NCBI GenBank assembly: GCA_008828725.1
Contig: MEHQ01003425.1
Span: forward strand, 161,242 to 225,241
From: Saccharina japonica
Lineage: Eukaryota; Sar; Phaeophyceae; Laminariales; Laminariaceae
DNA: 64,000 nucleotides
Reading direction: 5' to 3'
Part shown: piece after piece, positions 10,985 to 20,921 of the stretch
Layout: each line of letters starts with the position of its first letter
Position numbering within the stretch: position 1 is the first letter of the stretch
Position numbers and translations under genes: made by a program
Notes under the pieces: model-generated
What the model was told of the DNA's origin: nothing
The model's input: the letters and a program-made list of their open reading frames with translations, nothing else
Databases searched by the model: none

Positions 10985-11270
10985 AAGATTGGCGGAAGGA
11001 GTTTCCCAGTGTTAGCCAAAGGAGAAATTACCAACTTTTGCTTTTTTCGGGCAATCTTTCACAGATAGATGATGTGCTCCCAGTACCTGGGAGTGAAGTG
11101 AGTATTTTCGAGAGAAAATACTCCTAAGATTGTCACTTTTCCACTTTGCCTAAACTGGCAAAAAAGAGAAAATATCAAGGTTGCTTATTTTTCGGACAAC
11201 CTTACACAGATGCTCCCAGTACCTGGGAGTACCACGTACAGTAAGTAAAGTGTTTCCCGAGAAAAAAACT
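10985..11270 (+). repeat. Tandem duplication of a ~145-base unit
   Basis: Two diverged units share the order: GAGAAA/AAAATA..., 'CTTTTTTCGGGCAATCTTTCACAGAT' or its variant, 'GATGCTCCCAGTACCTGGGAGT', then GAGAAAA. The palindrome CTCCCAGTACCTGGGAG occurs in both (about 11087-11093 and 11213-11229). No coding. Confidence 0.6.
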
Positions 11271-11338
11271 ATTTCAGGTACTTCGTCTACTCGGAGTATT
11301 AGGGCTTCAAGTCCTGCGAATATACTATTACGGGGTGG
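11246..11338 (+). repeat. Dispersed repeat shared with 26168-26265
   Basis: The segment with GTGTTTCCCGAGAAAAA, CTTCAGGTACTT, CTCGGAGTATT and GGCTTCAAGTCCT is repeated almost base for base at 26168-26265. In both places it runs into the left end of the same inverted-repeat element (11326-11436 and the partial copy at 26250-26276), so the two were probably copied together. Confidence 0.7.
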
Positions 11339-11436
11339 GCTAATGTAGTAAACAGGACCTACGGTACAAAAAAAACACTATGTTCCCCATTTTTCACCAA
11401 CAATATTCGGTTCTATTGACTATGCTCCCCGTAATA
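11326..11436. mobile_element. MITE family 'CATAGTAAATAGGACC' (copy 1)
   Basis: About 110 bases bounded by TATTACGGGG... and ...CCCCGTAATA, with subterminal GTAAACAGGACC facing GGTTCTATTGACTATG. Other copies: 15984-16360 (interrupted), 49623-49795 (diverged), 50948-51054, 51416-51527, 54188-54299, and a left end at 26250-26276. There is no coding capacity. The terminal repeats and size fit a non-autonomous DNA transposon. The superfamily is not clear; the ends are AT-flanked. Confidence 0.7.
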
Positions 11437-12010
11437 CTGTCGTACAGTACTCGTAGTACAATATTGTGAATACTCGTATTAATTCGAGATTCGGTACTAC
11501 TGCGAATACTGCCATACAGTACTCGCAGTATTTCGGGTCTCAATACTGTGGAATATACTGCCATACTTGAAGTATTTCAGGGTTCTGTACGGTTACTCCC
11601 GAGTATACTGGCAGTATTTCGTCCGTTGGTATTTCCCGGTATACTGCGAGTACTTCGTCCGTTGTTGGTACTGCCCGGTACTACTGCGAGTACTCGGAGT
11701 ACTAACATATTATCCTTATGCGCAGTATACTCGGAGTATGAAGTACGCTTCGACCATCTGTGCACCGTTTCGATCATTTCATCCCCATTTTATTGCAGAA
11801 AGCATTCGCGAATGGCCTCATGAGTGGGAGTTGGAGCAAAGTCCTTTGGGGGGGAGGCGACCGGACTACTTACAGTACTTACAGCAGTATGTACAGTACT
11901 TGCAGTACTGAGAGTATTTCGGGAGTATTTATACTCCTAGTACTGGCAGTAGTTACTTGTTCAATACTCCCGACACTCGTCTTGAGTACTCCGAGTATTT
12001 CGGATGTTTG
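11437..12010. repeat. Palindromic AGTACT/CGGAGTAT array, part 1
   Basis: Short self-complementary words (CAGTATAC, GAGTACT, CGGAGTAT, GCAGTATTTCG) recur dozens of times without a fixed period. Because the words are near-palindromes, both strands look alike and long hairpins are possible. The overlapping Tyr/Val-rich open frames on both strands (11548-11911) are a by-product. Confidence 0.6.
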
Positions 12011-12264
12011 TACTGCGGGTGCTTTTTTGGCAGGGTTCTTTACGGTTTGGCGTCGTCACTGGTAGTAAAACACTAATTCGCTATGAAACCAGTACTATAA
12101 CGAAGTCGGACAGACAAAAACGCGATCAAAGAGGGGCATACGACCAGGGGATCCAACCAACCAACTTGTATTCCGACATCCATCGTCTAACCTGCTCAGT
12201 TGCGATTTCAATATTTCGGCCTTTTCGATAAAACCGCATGAACCGACCACGGTTAAACATTTGT

Positions 12265-12345
12265 TAAATGTAGCTCAGCAGGTGATCGTGACCTGTTCTA
12301 GACGAGAAGGTCAGGTGTTCGATTCCCCTGGCACGTCTCCCTATT
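12265..12345 (+). repeat. tRNA-like sequence (pseudo-tRNA or SINE head)
   Basis: TAGCTCAGCAGG (box A-like) is followed after about 40 bases by GGTGTTCGATTCCCC (box B-like), then T-runs that could stop RNA polymerase III. A five-base anticodon-type stem GACCT/AGGTC is present, but its loop is too long. The 5' bases (TTAAATG) do not pair with the 3' bases (GCACGTC), so no acceptor stem forms. I infer a tRNA-derived relic, not a working tRNA. Confidence 0.45.
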
Positions 12346-12479
12346 TTAAACTTTTTTTTTTTTCGAAGTTCGCTATAGTACGTACTGATCTTTGCACCGT
12401 ACATAACCGTAAAATAAACCGTGTACGGACGGTTAACCGTAAAGAACCCTGCTTTTTTGCTGTGGTTGTAGTCGGGGTT

Positions 12480-12700
12480 CTGTGCTGTTCATACTCCCAG
12501 TACACGCAGTAGTTGGGCCTTCAGTACTGCTCATACTCCCATCATTACACTCCCAGTATTTAGGCTGCCAGTTTACTGCAATATAGTACTCTCAGTATAC
12601 TCGGAGTGCAGAATGTACTCGATACTCCGAGTAGTATACTCGGAGTTATACTTGGAGCATATACACACCTGGTGCATACGTACGGGGTACGGTATACTGG
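12480..12700. repeat. Palindromic AGTACT/CGGAGTAT array, part 2
   Basis: The same vocabulary of short near-palindromes as 11437-12010 (CTCCCAGTA, ACTCGGAGT, AGTATACTCGGAG). It is separated from the first part by the tRNA-like sequence and about 300 bases of ordinary sequence. Confidence 0.55.
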
Positions 12701-12888
12701 GAGCATTTTTATGTGTGAACTATGTTTCAAGAACTAGTTGATCATCATCGCTGTTTTGTTCTCAGAGGCAACCTTAATCTTCGTCTTCATGACTGAGTTG
12801 TTTGTCCCCGACACCCGAAACGGAAGGGGGCAGGGTGTGCGGCACCTTGAACAACTCTGTCGTGTACGTCATAAAACGTACAACCCTG

Positions 12889-12953
12889 GACATAAATGTA
12901 AGGAGCGTTTGGTCTTGATAGCAATATTTAAAACCCTCCTTATATTTCCGTTC
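12889..12953. repeat. Short hairpin MITE, 'AAGGACCG' family (copy 2)
   Basis: ATAAATGTAAGGAGCGTTTGG faces ...CCTCCTTATATTTCCG. It has the same layout as 13995-14062 but is more diverged. Confidence 0.5.
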
Positions 12954-12999
12954 ACGGTGGTATGAATACCTGGTATGTCTTAAGATACGTATACCAGTA

Positions 13000-13990
13000 T
13001 GTAAGTATATATCATACGTCAGCGTACGCACAGAACTATGTACACGATAGAAATCGAGGAGGGGAAGAAGGGCCGCGCCCCCGGCGCGTACCGGCCGAGT
13101 GAGAGGGTAGGGATCAGGGTCTGGTGGTGTTTCGTACTTATTGTATTTTGTGTTTGCGGCGGATCACACAGGGACGGTGTACGAGTACTTACGACGTATA
13201 CGAGAGCAGGGTGGAGCTTGCTATATATATGCTTGAGGACAGCTGCTACTACTACTACTGCTTGTACAGTTCCACTGGAGGTAAGAACGCGGACGGCGCA
13301 GGCAAGGGAATTCAATTCATTCAGTACAGAGAGTAGACGTTTATTCTCTCTCCTCTCCGTCTATATGGTGTACGTATGGTATTTTTTGTACACCAGGTCT
13401 AGCTTCACCAGGTATAGAGTGGTGGCTTCGTGAGCCGGTGATGGCGCTATTTTTCTCGCGGTTGAGAGCGCGATGCAAGAAATACGAAGACTTGTGATTG
13501 GGCACCACTGTGTAAACTATTAATAGTAAATATAAATAAATGCTGCTGTATTATTGATATCAAACTTCGGCCATGCGAGCGACCGGAATAATAGCAGGTA
13601 CTAAATATGTAGGTACGTACTATTATTAATACCAAAATACACTGGTACGTACTACCACTGTAAGTTAATTACTATTGTTGCTGTCTGTCGTTCCTTCACG
13701 AACACAAGTACCTTGCTGGTTCGAATTATTTGTTCACAAGCACGCAAGTCGATCAGCCGGTCCACGCACAGGCCCGCACACGTCGCCATAATAATCAGAT
13801 TCTCGTATATGATGGGATGTTTTGGAGGGGTCATCCCGCATATAATCAGATCATCAACCTTGCATCAGCAGCTACGTCGTAGCTGCACGTATAATAACAG
13901 CACAACAACTGGTACACATCACTCACGTCTTCTACGTACTTACTTGCTGATGGTTTATTACGAGGGTTAAAAGCTTGAAATGATTGTATA
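13000..13990. other. Intergenic, no recognised gene
   Basis: Open frames on both strands at 13019-13433 and 13713-13970 show no family features. GTAC-rich words continue to about 13650. Confidence 0.4.
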
Positions 13991-13994
13991 CGAC

Positions 13995-14062
13995 GCTGGG
14001 CGGAAATGTAAGGACCGTTTAGTCTTCAAATTTATATTGAAAAGACCCTTACATTTCCGTCC
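13995..14062. repeat. Short hairpin MITE, 'AAGGACCG' family (best copy)
   Basis: GGGCGGAAATGTAAGGACCG faces CCCTTACATTTCCGTCC around TTTAGTCTTCAAATTTATATTGAAAAGA. The arms are nearly perfect over 17 bases, so the RNA or single strand would fold into one long hairpin. Confidence 0.65.
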
Positions 14063-14461
14063 TATTTTATCAAGTGGCATTTCACACCCTCTTCGTACGA
14101 GGAGTAGTATGGACACAGACTATGACAACGAGTTATCAGGAACATCCTCGACCCGCCCACACGCAGCCGGTCGCTCCAACTATTTAGCCGGTGGCTCGGT
14201 TTTCGTCCTGCACCAACTATAACTACTACACGAACGAGCGGACAGCTTTACACAAAACCGGGGTAGTGTGGGTGGTAGTGGTGGTGGCGGTTCTGCTGTG
14301 TGTGGGCCTTGGGTGCTGGGTGCTCTCGCATCACGAGATCAACGAATAAGTTGCGAGGGGAGCCTGGGAGAGCAGCGAGCGGTGAGTCTCACATATACAT
14401 ACTATCGTACCTGTTTCTTATATCATACGTGCGGGCATCGCAAAACAAAGTATGATCCGTG

Positions 14462-14675
14462 TGTTTTTTTTTTTTTCAGTTCTTTTATTTTACTTTATTT
14501 TTGTCCGTCCCATTTATTATCTTCGCCCTTCCTTTCTCTCTCCTCCCTACATATATGTACGTAGTCGTAACCCAGACCCGGGGTCACAAAGTAGAGGCTC
14601 TCCTCTCCCTCCTCCCCCACTACGGCTCTTGCCCAAGTTGCTCTTGCCTTGCATTTTTATCGCGAGAAGACTGAA
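14462..14675 (-). mobile_element. SINE body with poly-A tail, head missing
   Basis: Read on the minus strand it has TTCTCGCGATAAAAATGCAAG, then AGTGGGGGAGGAGGGAG, then CCCCGGGTCTGGGTTACGA, then GAAGGGCGAAGATAATAAAT and ends in a run of A (the T-run at 14463-14477). The same body is at 20330-20500 (-) and 26845-27000 (+), where tRNA-like heads precede it. This copy lacks the head, so it is 5'-truncated. Confidence 0.65.
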
Positions 14676-14679
14676 TCCC

Positions 14680-15230
14680 ATATAGTTTACCTGCAGGTAG
14701 CGAATAGTTTTGAGTATTGAGCCTCCACGCCAAATTGAGGTTTACCAAATATATATTCATACGTACGTAGCAGACGCTTCGTCATCGATTTTTAATTGTT
14801 CGGATCGACCCTCGTGCTGGTCCTGGTGGTATCCAAGGACGTGCCTGGTGGTGGTCATACCAAGACTTGATGGCCCGTAAACCCGTAATCACAACAGTAC
14901 GTATCATATGTTCTACAGCAGCAGTATAAATAAGTAGTGTCACATATGATATGGATACGAGATATTCGTATTTTTACGTTTGTATATATGTCCGTATACA
15001 TCAATGGTACGCTGTAGTCCAGTTATTTTTTTATTATAGGATGATAGCAGCGACATAAACGGCTTGAACTTTTTTTGCAGTTTTATTTCCAACAAAAAAA
15101 AAATGACATTCGTAATCAAGATGACAAAATACAAAAACCCCCCGATAAAACGTCTTTTCTTTTTGTTTGGCGCTTGGAACTTGCGAGTACTCAGTCATTC
15201 CAGCTCCTCGTACACTTGTGGGACTCGCGA
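14680..15230. other. Intergenic, AT-rich, no recognised feature
   Basis: No open frame of interest. GTAC-rich words and runs of A and T only. Confidence 0.4.
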
Positions 15231-15237
15231 GGCCTTA

Positions 15238-15325
15238 TTAACCCATTCATAACTGAAAAGCTTTTGCCACACTAATTCCAAGTTGTTTGTCCCCAAATAC
15301 GTGGGACCAGTTCTTAAGGGGTTAA
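15238..15325. mobile_element. piggyBac-like MITE flanked by TTAA (copy 1)
   Basis: TTAACCCATTCAT... at the left faces ...TTCTTAAGGGGTTAA at the right, 88 bases. The internal sequence ATTCCAAGT(T/A)GTTTGTCCCC is shared with 48269-48356, and more loosely with 45327-45423. TTAA target duplication with CCC(A/C/T)TT ends is the known signature of the piggyBac superfamily. Confidence 0.7.
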
Positions 15326-15572
15326 GTCCTTCCTGGTTTTAGTATTACCCTTGAGGCTCGCGAGAACTCGGTCATTTCAGCGCCTGGGATTCTTGGACTG
15401 AATGCTTCAAAATGTCTGGTGTCCGCCAGTTAATGACCGAGAGTACCGATGACCGCTACGTATACTACTACTGATGTCCCGGCAACCTTTTTTGCAATTA
15501 ATTATTCAAAGATCGTCACAGCAGTAGTACGTACCAGTACACCAGTGAGTACCAGTCGTTTCAGCTCCTTAT

Positions 15573-15826
15573 GACGCATGCTATAGGGTAGAGGTAGCAC
15601 TTTTTGGCTGAATCGTTTTCTGAACGATCGGGCTCCTTAACCCAAATTCGTCGTTTTTTCATTTTTGTGACGAATACTGTTTTAGAATTTACTTCGTTCA
15701 TGAGATTTCTCAGCCGGCAGCACTTTATTTTCCTCCAAACAATTTTTCGGTGAGGTATGACGCTCCTGAAATGAGTACCTCGTAGCTCAGAAAAAAACAT
15801 GGTGCACCTCTATCGTAGCATGCGTC
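15573..15826 (-). mobile_element. MITE family 'GACGC..TAGAGG' (copy 1)
   Basis: 254 bases bounded by GACGCATGCTATAGGGTAGAGG and ...CACCTCTATCGTAGCATGCGTC. CTTAT flanks both sides, reading the shared C as target. The internal order is the reverse of 28372-28619: the TCGTTTTCTGAACGATCGGG palindrome, then CTCCTTAACCCAAATTCGTCG, then the CTCCT..AGGAG-type hairpin next to the right end. No coding. Confidence 0.8.
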
Positions 15827-15983
15827 TTATACCGTTGGAGCTACTACTTGCTGTACTGCTGTCGTAGTCATTTCGGCTTCTTCTGGTACCTACCCTGGGG
15901 ACTCTCGAGGCCTCACAAGTTTCAGCTTCTTCTGGTATCTCCTGTGGGGACTGTGGGGTAGGACTCAGTCATTTCGGCTTTTT

Positions 15984-16360
15984 TATTACGGAGGGAGGGC
16001 CATAATAAACAGGACCGAATATGGTTACGAGTAAAAATAGGAAAATGCATAGGTTTTTGTGTCTGCCATTGACGCATGCTACGATAGAGGTGCACCATGT
16101 TTTTCCTGAGCTCCTCACTTAAGGAGCGCCATACCTCAACGGGAAAAAACATGATTTTGGAGGATAATAAAAGTGCTGCCGGATGAGAATTCTCACGACC
16201 GAGGCATACTCAGAAACATTACGAGTATTCGTCACAAAAAAATGAAAGTCCGACGAATTTGGGTTAAGGAGCCCGATCTTTCAGAAAACGATTCAGCCAA
16301 AATAAGGTATACCTCTACCGTAGCACGCGTCCATTGGTTCTATTTACTATGGTCCCCAGT
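15984..16360. mobile_element. MITE family 'CATAGTAAATAGGACC' (copy 2, interrupted)
   Basis: The left half (TATTACGGAGG...CATAATAAACAGGACC...) lies at 15984-16070 and the right end (GGTTCTATTTACTATGGTCCCC) at 16337-16359. Between them sits a complete copy of the GACGC family (16071-16331). The host element is therefore older than the guest. Confidence 0.75.
16071..16331 (+). mobile_element. MITE family 'GACGC..TAGAGG' (copy 2), nested
   Basis: 261 bases, GACGCATGCTACGATAGAGG at the left and the complement ending GCACGCGTC at the right, flanked by CCATT on both sides. It lies inside the element 15984-16360. It contains the CTCCTCACTTAAGGAG hairpin and ATTTGGGTTAAGGAGCCCGA. Confidence 0.85.
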
Positions 16361-16720
16361 GAAAGCACCCTGGGGACGCGGTACTCCAAAATGACACTCA
16401 GACTCGCGAGTCAAATAAATGACTTGATATTTGATGACTGGTATTATTGGTAATCTAACGACCGCTATATATACCGCCACTTTGTCGATAACAAAATACA
16501 CAACACATCTTTTAGTTTGGCTTTGGCTTTGGCTCGGTCGATACTCGCCAGGACTCTCCGCCATTTCAAGTGTTTTGTTGGTACGCTAGAGATTCGGGAG
16601 GACTCTGTCATTTCAGCTTCTTCTGGTGCACTCCGGGGAGACTCGCGAGGACTCAGTGATTTCGTACCCTGGGGACTCAGTCCTTCAAAATGGCTCGGAC
16701 TCGCGAGTCGATGGCTGAAT

Positions 16721-17560
16721 CCCAATCAATGGCTGGCACACGTACTGTGGTACTCCGACGACCTTCGCAATGCTTTTCATCGGCATGCCTGGTACCTGGC
16801 TGGTACCAGAGTACCAGACATACCTCTCTTCTTTTTCGTGGGAACATCTACTAATAATACTCACATTTAACCGAAAACGCTGAGTGCACGTGCGGTTTTT
16901 TTCATATTAAACTGCTCGTTCTAGATATACGAGCTGGTTCCAGCGACAGGCGACAAGACACATTTCGGGTTCGATTTTTTTTCGCGCAATGGTTTTCGAG
17001 AGTTCAGGAACGAAATTTGACATGGATGGTTGTTTTTCATGACAATGTGGAAAAACTGAGGGCTCGTATTATACGTAGCTGGTATGTATATATTTATTTC
17101 GTTCTTCAGGCGCAATTTGACGTGCGCTACATTTTTTTCGGCAACTTTGACCTCAACTGACGCGCGAGAAAAGGGGGAAAAAAAAAAAGAACCCCTCCCC
17201 CCCAGACCAGCCCTCACTTTTGCATATTTGCTATGAAGAACAACCCTTGCGAAAGCTCATTTTCCAACTCTCAAAAGCCATGGCGCAAAAACGAGTTTCG
17301 AGCATCAATAATAATCCGTACGAATTGTACGAAAATGAGCGTTTTCGGCCAAACATGTAGGCTCACAATGAACCGAAAACAGGCCTAAAGCAAGCCTACA
17401 ATAGTAGTCGTAGTAGTTTGACGATCGGAATTTCATGCTTCCTTTCTGAGCCACATCTAATGTCACCTATTTAAGACCCTTTCTATACTATGTGTGTTGG
17501 TGCCGTGATGTCACGAGTCAAGCAACACATACATCATGCCGTCGTGTGGTTGTGAGGGTA
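16721..17560. other. Intergenic, no recognised gene
   Basis: Contains GGTACCTGGCTGGTACC-type palindromes near 16790. Frames at 16517-16870 and 16921-17217 have no recognisable domain. Confidence 0.4.
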
Positions 17561-17567
17561 CTACCTG

Positions 17568-17830
17568 CTGAGCTATAGGGGTAAAAGATCGATCAATTAC
17601 CCAGCCCAGGGTAATCCTTATAACACTCTCCCCCCCTCTGAACGGCGGGATATTTGGGACGTCGGTAACGTATACGGCCGTACGTTAACCTACCCGCTTC
17701 GTTTCAATACCTGGGGAACCAGGGAGACGTGTTTTTTGGGGACGCACGCGCAAGCGTTTCTGAAAAAAGAAACGTTCGAAGTGAGATTCGAGTGTTATAA
17801 GGATTACCCTGAGCTATAGGGGTAAAAGAT
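17568..17830 (-). mobile_element. tRNA-derived SINE (minus copy of an inverted pair)
   Basis: On the minus strand a ..TACCCCTATAGCTCAGGG head is followed by ACTCGAATCTCAC, TTCTTTTTTCAGAAACGCTTG, CTCCCTGGTTCCCCAGGTA, ACGGCCGTATACG, CCCGCCGTTCAGAGGGGGGGAG and GGGCTGGGTAATTGATCGATC. Each block matches the plus copy at 17841-18102. The tRNA part is shortened between box A and box B. Confidence 0.7.
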
Positions 17831-17840
17831 CGATCATTTA

Positions 17841-18102
17841 CCCCCATAGCTCAGCGGTAATACCCCCACATTTGGCGTCGTCGGCAGGACACGGGTTCGA
17901 ATCTCACATCGAACGTTTATTTTTTTAGAAACGCTTGCGCGTGCGTCCCCAAATAGCACGTCTCCCTGGTTCCCCAGGTACTGAAACGAAGCGGGTAGGT
18001 AAACGTACGGCCGTATACGGTACCGACGTCCCAAATATCCCGCCGTTCAGAGGGGGGGAGAGTGTTATAAGGTTTACCCTGGGCTGGGTAATTGATCGAT
18101 CG
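17841..18102 (+). mobile_element. tRNA-derived SINE (plus copy of an inverted pair)
   Basis: The head has ATAGCTCAGCGGTAATACC (polymerase III box A fits TRGYNNARNNG) and ACGGGTTCGAATCTCAC (box B), followed by about 180 bases of body shared with 17568-17830 and 48660-49030. A fresh box-A head (CCCATAGCTCAGCGGTAAT, 18109-18127) follows immediately. No acceptor stem closes, so it is a tRNA-derived element and not a tRNA. Confidence 0.75.
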
Positions 18103-18139
18103 TTTACCCCCATAGCTCAGCGGTAATACCTCCACATGG

Positions 18140-19130
18140 TCATAAAAAAAAAAACTGAAAAAAAGACCCTGCCGTAATGTCACGAGTCAACCAACACATA
18201 CATACATCATGCCGTCGTATGGTCATCAAAAAGGGGGAAAAAAAAAGACCCTGATTATTTAGGTCGAAAATCTGGAAGTTTGGATCGCCGCCTGCTCAAG
18301 TACTCATAACGCTCAAGCAATGAATTGCCCATATCTCACGTCGACGACAGTTCTATGTTTTAAAACTCTCGTCACCTATTTCCCCCCCTTGTCAAGGGTG
18401 GTCGATAATTTGTTTTCGACACCTTACAGAATTTTTTGTTCGTTAGGGAGGGGGAGGGAGGGGGGTTACTAAAACCAAGTGAAAAATGAAAATAAGGATC
18501 ATTTTTTTTCCCCATTTTCTTATTTCATCATGTGATCACAACGGTTGCAACGGTTTTCTATTCCGACCTCTGGGGGTGTGGTGTGGTCGTTTTCTCTTTT
18601 TTTCCGGACGCCCCTGCCCTGATTGTTAATGCGGCCGTTTGTACGTTATACTTCGTACATTTTTAGTGCCGAGCAATCTAACGTAATCATTGTTTGAGTG
18701 CCCGAAGGCGAAACGTTGTTACGCATCTTCCTGAAACCAGCTCCTACTCGTAGCCACCCGTAGACATCCAGGACACCCTGTGTTTGTCGATTGTTCATCC
18801 CTTTTCAGTAGCTACAATACACCCATAGACACTACAGACACCAGAGAGAGCAGACATGGCAACAGGCACTAAAAGCAGCAAAACAAGAGCAGCAGTGAAC
18901 AAAGGGACCACTGTAAGTATAACGTTTAAGGGACCAATCACAGCGCACGGTGTATTTTTTCGTTCCGTTTATTTTTCTTCGTTTTTCTCGCTTTTTTTTT
19001 GTTTCAATTTGGAACGGGACGCAACTGTCGGGACGACATATGTACGGCTGGAGTAGTCGAACCCGTACCTTGCTACACGATTTGGGAAAAAAAAAAAATC
19101 TGCACGCCGTCAATCAAGCGGGTATTCAGT
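18140..19130. other. Intergenic, no recognised gene
   Basis: A short repeat 'CACGAGTCAA(G/C)CAACACATACAT' occurs at 17513-17537 and 18180-18207. The rest shows A-runs and T-runs only. The frames at 18832-19385 have no recognisable product. Confidence 0.4.
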
Positions 19131-19142
19131 GCCCCCCCCCCC

Positions 19143-19290
19143 CAGGTCAGGTCATATGACTACGGCCGTGCACGACATGAGTACACCCTCCCCCCCCCCC
19201 CCCTCCTCTGCTCCGTCTCGAAAGGGATGCGTGGTCAATGGTTAAATGATAAAGGCAAGCAACAAATGAGTACGCCCCCTCCCCCTCCCC
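19143..19290 (+). repeat. Two retroposed 3' tails next to poly-C
   Basis: 19147-19190 has TCATATGACTACGGCCGTGC...ACATGAGTACAC then C-tracts. 19221-19275 has GGGATGCGTGGTCAATGGTT...AGCAACAAATGAGTACG then C-tracts. Both match the ends of the LINE-like family described at 5413-5860. Confidence 0.6.
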
Positions 19291-19299
19291 CTTCCCCCC

Positions 19300-20325
19300 T
19301 CTCTTTGTCGCCACTATGTTGGCGTCCTTTGCCACGTGGCGTAGCTAGCTCCGTCGCGCATCGTCTCTGTGCCACCTCGCCATGAACCATTCCGCCGGTT
19401 GAATCACCTTCGGTACCATTTTCCACGCTTATTTATCCGCTGTCGACCATAACGCTCCATCTCTATACCGAACACCAAAGGAGAGCTGTCGTGGATCTCG
19501 GTGTATGGTTAACATTGAACGAAACACGCTCTATGTACTGTAATACCGAGCGTCTATCTTCTTGCTGTGCAAGAACGTACAAACGTCGATTTGTTGCCCC
19601 GCTGCGCATGCCTCTGGGAGTAGTCGTATACCTGCTATGGATGCTACCAGGTACATGTAAGACCATACTCGTGTATACAACGTCTGATAGATGTAACCGC
19701 AAATGGCATTCGTACGGATATCTGGGCGTGCGTTATGTGCAGGTGCATCCTGCAATTGTTTTTGTGCAGGCTGTGTGTGGCCAATTTCATCGTTGCCCGT
19801 CGACCCTGACCAAGCCAACCCCAGACTCACCCCGAACCCTAACCCTAACCCTAACCCCTTGGGGAGCACGAGATCGGCAGGGGCAGCCACGCGGCTATGC
19901 CGCGTGTTTTGATGGCGTTTTTCCAAAACAAAACATTCTGCCCAAAAGGCCAACCTCACTCATTAAAACCGGTATCCTGCACAAAAAACTTTGCAGGGTG
20001 CACCTGCACATAGTACGCGTCTTCATCCTTGCCCGTTCCACATGATATCATTTGGATATATCTTGGCTGGACATTTTGGGGGTCTCGGGGGATGTTATTG
20101 GCGGAACGAGCACGCAGCGCGTGCACTTTTGTTTTATCGCTCCCCATCCTTTGGCCGACTTCATCTTCTGGGACAACCTAATACACGTTGGGATTTATCC
20201 TTCTGGCTTCCTTCATCACACCTCGTGACCCAAGCTCACCCGTGCTGAGATTATCCCCATACGCCCTTGTCAACAGCCGTCTCAAGTGAGGCCATGTTGT
20301 TCACCTACCCGACCTACCTGGTATA
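19300..20325. other. Open frame of 185 codons, unrecognised
   Basis: A plus-strand open frame at 19491-20045 has no ATG at its first codon, no recognisable domain and two short hydrophobic stretches. It runs across the telomere-like tract (19834-19858), which translates to TLTLT. I do not call it a gene. Confidence 0.3.
19828..19858 (-). repeat. Interstitial telomere-type tract (CCCTAA)n
   Basis: Three and a half CCCTAA units (TTAGGG on the minus strand) with a variant CCGAACCCTAA at the left. It is too short to be a chromosome end; it is an interstitial telomeric sequence. Confidence 0.75.
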
Positions 20326-20329
20326 TGCA

Positions 20330-20663
20330 TACTTTTTTTTTTTTTTTCTGTCCATCCCATTTATTATCTTCGCCCTTCTTTTCTCTCTCCCTCTTCAGTC
20401 GTAACTCAGATCCGGGGTCACGGAGTAGGCTCTTCTCCGCCCTCCCCACTACGGTACTTGCCTTGCATTTTTATCGCGAGAAGATTTCAGCACTATCTTC
20501 CCTCGTCGACTCGCGTCGGATTCCGCCTACCCACGCTATACTAGGCGCGGTTCCTTGTTATTTTTTCAAATAAAGACAAACTCTCACCACGGTGGGATTC
20601 GAACTCGTTTTTTCCAATGCTAGCAGCCTTTGAAGCTGACCACTAACTAGTCTACCGGGGCGA
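20330..20663 (-). mobile_element. Full-length tRNA-derived SINE with poly-A tail
   Basis: On the minus strand: a tRNA-like head (20663-20584), a body of about 100 bases, then the TCTCGCGATAAAAATGCAAGG...TCCGGATCTGAGTTACGA...AAGGGCGAAGATAATAAATG segment shared with 14462-14675 and 26845-27000, ending in a run of A (the T-run at 20332-20347). The head has a nine-base end stem with one mismatch, TCGCCCCGG against CCGTGGTGA. It also has a CAGC-TTCAAAG-GCTG anticodon-type hairpin (CAA) and GAGTTCGAATCCC (box B). Confidence 0.75.
20584..20663 (-). repeat. tRNA-like head of the SINE (CAA, Leu-like)
   Basis: Its loop reads TTCAAAG, so the triplet in the anticodon place is CAA, as in some leucine tRNAs. 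A long variable region follows. The T stem pairs poorly. Because the SINE body follows it directly on the same strand, I read it as the internal promoter of the SINE, not as a working tRNA. Confidence 0.5.
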
Positions 20664-20921
20664 CCGGCTATATGTATGGAATTTGACTTGTTTTAAACAC
20701 CAGCATTTTGTTATTTTCCAGCCTCGGGGTCGTTCCTCTCACGCTCTCGTCTGCGGGGCCCGCAGGGGGTCCGTGTGTACACCACGGCGAAAGTGTGAGC
20801 CCCGGACGAGATGCGTGGTGCTTGCTCTGGGCGTGCAAAGTCTCGAAATATGGCAAGCAACCACCACGGGGTCCCATTCTGCCCAGCTACAGCTAAGTAG
20901 GGCGGTGGAAACCCCACCATT

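Larger units (their letters stand above)
15190..16720 (+). repeat. Degenerate 'GACTCGCGAGGACTCAGTCATTTCAG' repeat array
   Basis: Units with ACTCGCGAG, then ACTCAGTCATTTC(A/G)GCTTCTTCTGGTA and CCCTGGGGACT recur at about 15185-15235, 15355-15400, 15545-15572, 15865-15980, 16365-16415 and 16590-16715. Several transposons (15238-15325, 15573-15826, 15984-16360) interrupt the array. It is an old satellite-like repeat serving as an insertion landing area. Confidence 0.6.

Noticed and set aside
11548-11911. Overlapping Tyr/Val-rich open frames on both strands
   Set aside because: They arise from the AGTACT-type palindromic words, which lack stops in several frames.
12265-12345. A functional tRNA gene
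   Set aside because: Box A and box B are present, but the acceptor stem does not pair and the anticodon loop is too long.
19491-20045. 185-codon open frame
   Set aside because: No ATG at its beginning, no recognisable domain, and it reads through a telomere-type tract and short repeats.
20584-20663. A functional tRNA-Leu(CAA) or tRNA-Sec gene
   Set aside because: A nine-base end stem resembles tRNA-Sec, but the anticodon stem supports CAA, not UCA. The T stem pairs poorly, and a SINE body with poly-A follows directly.
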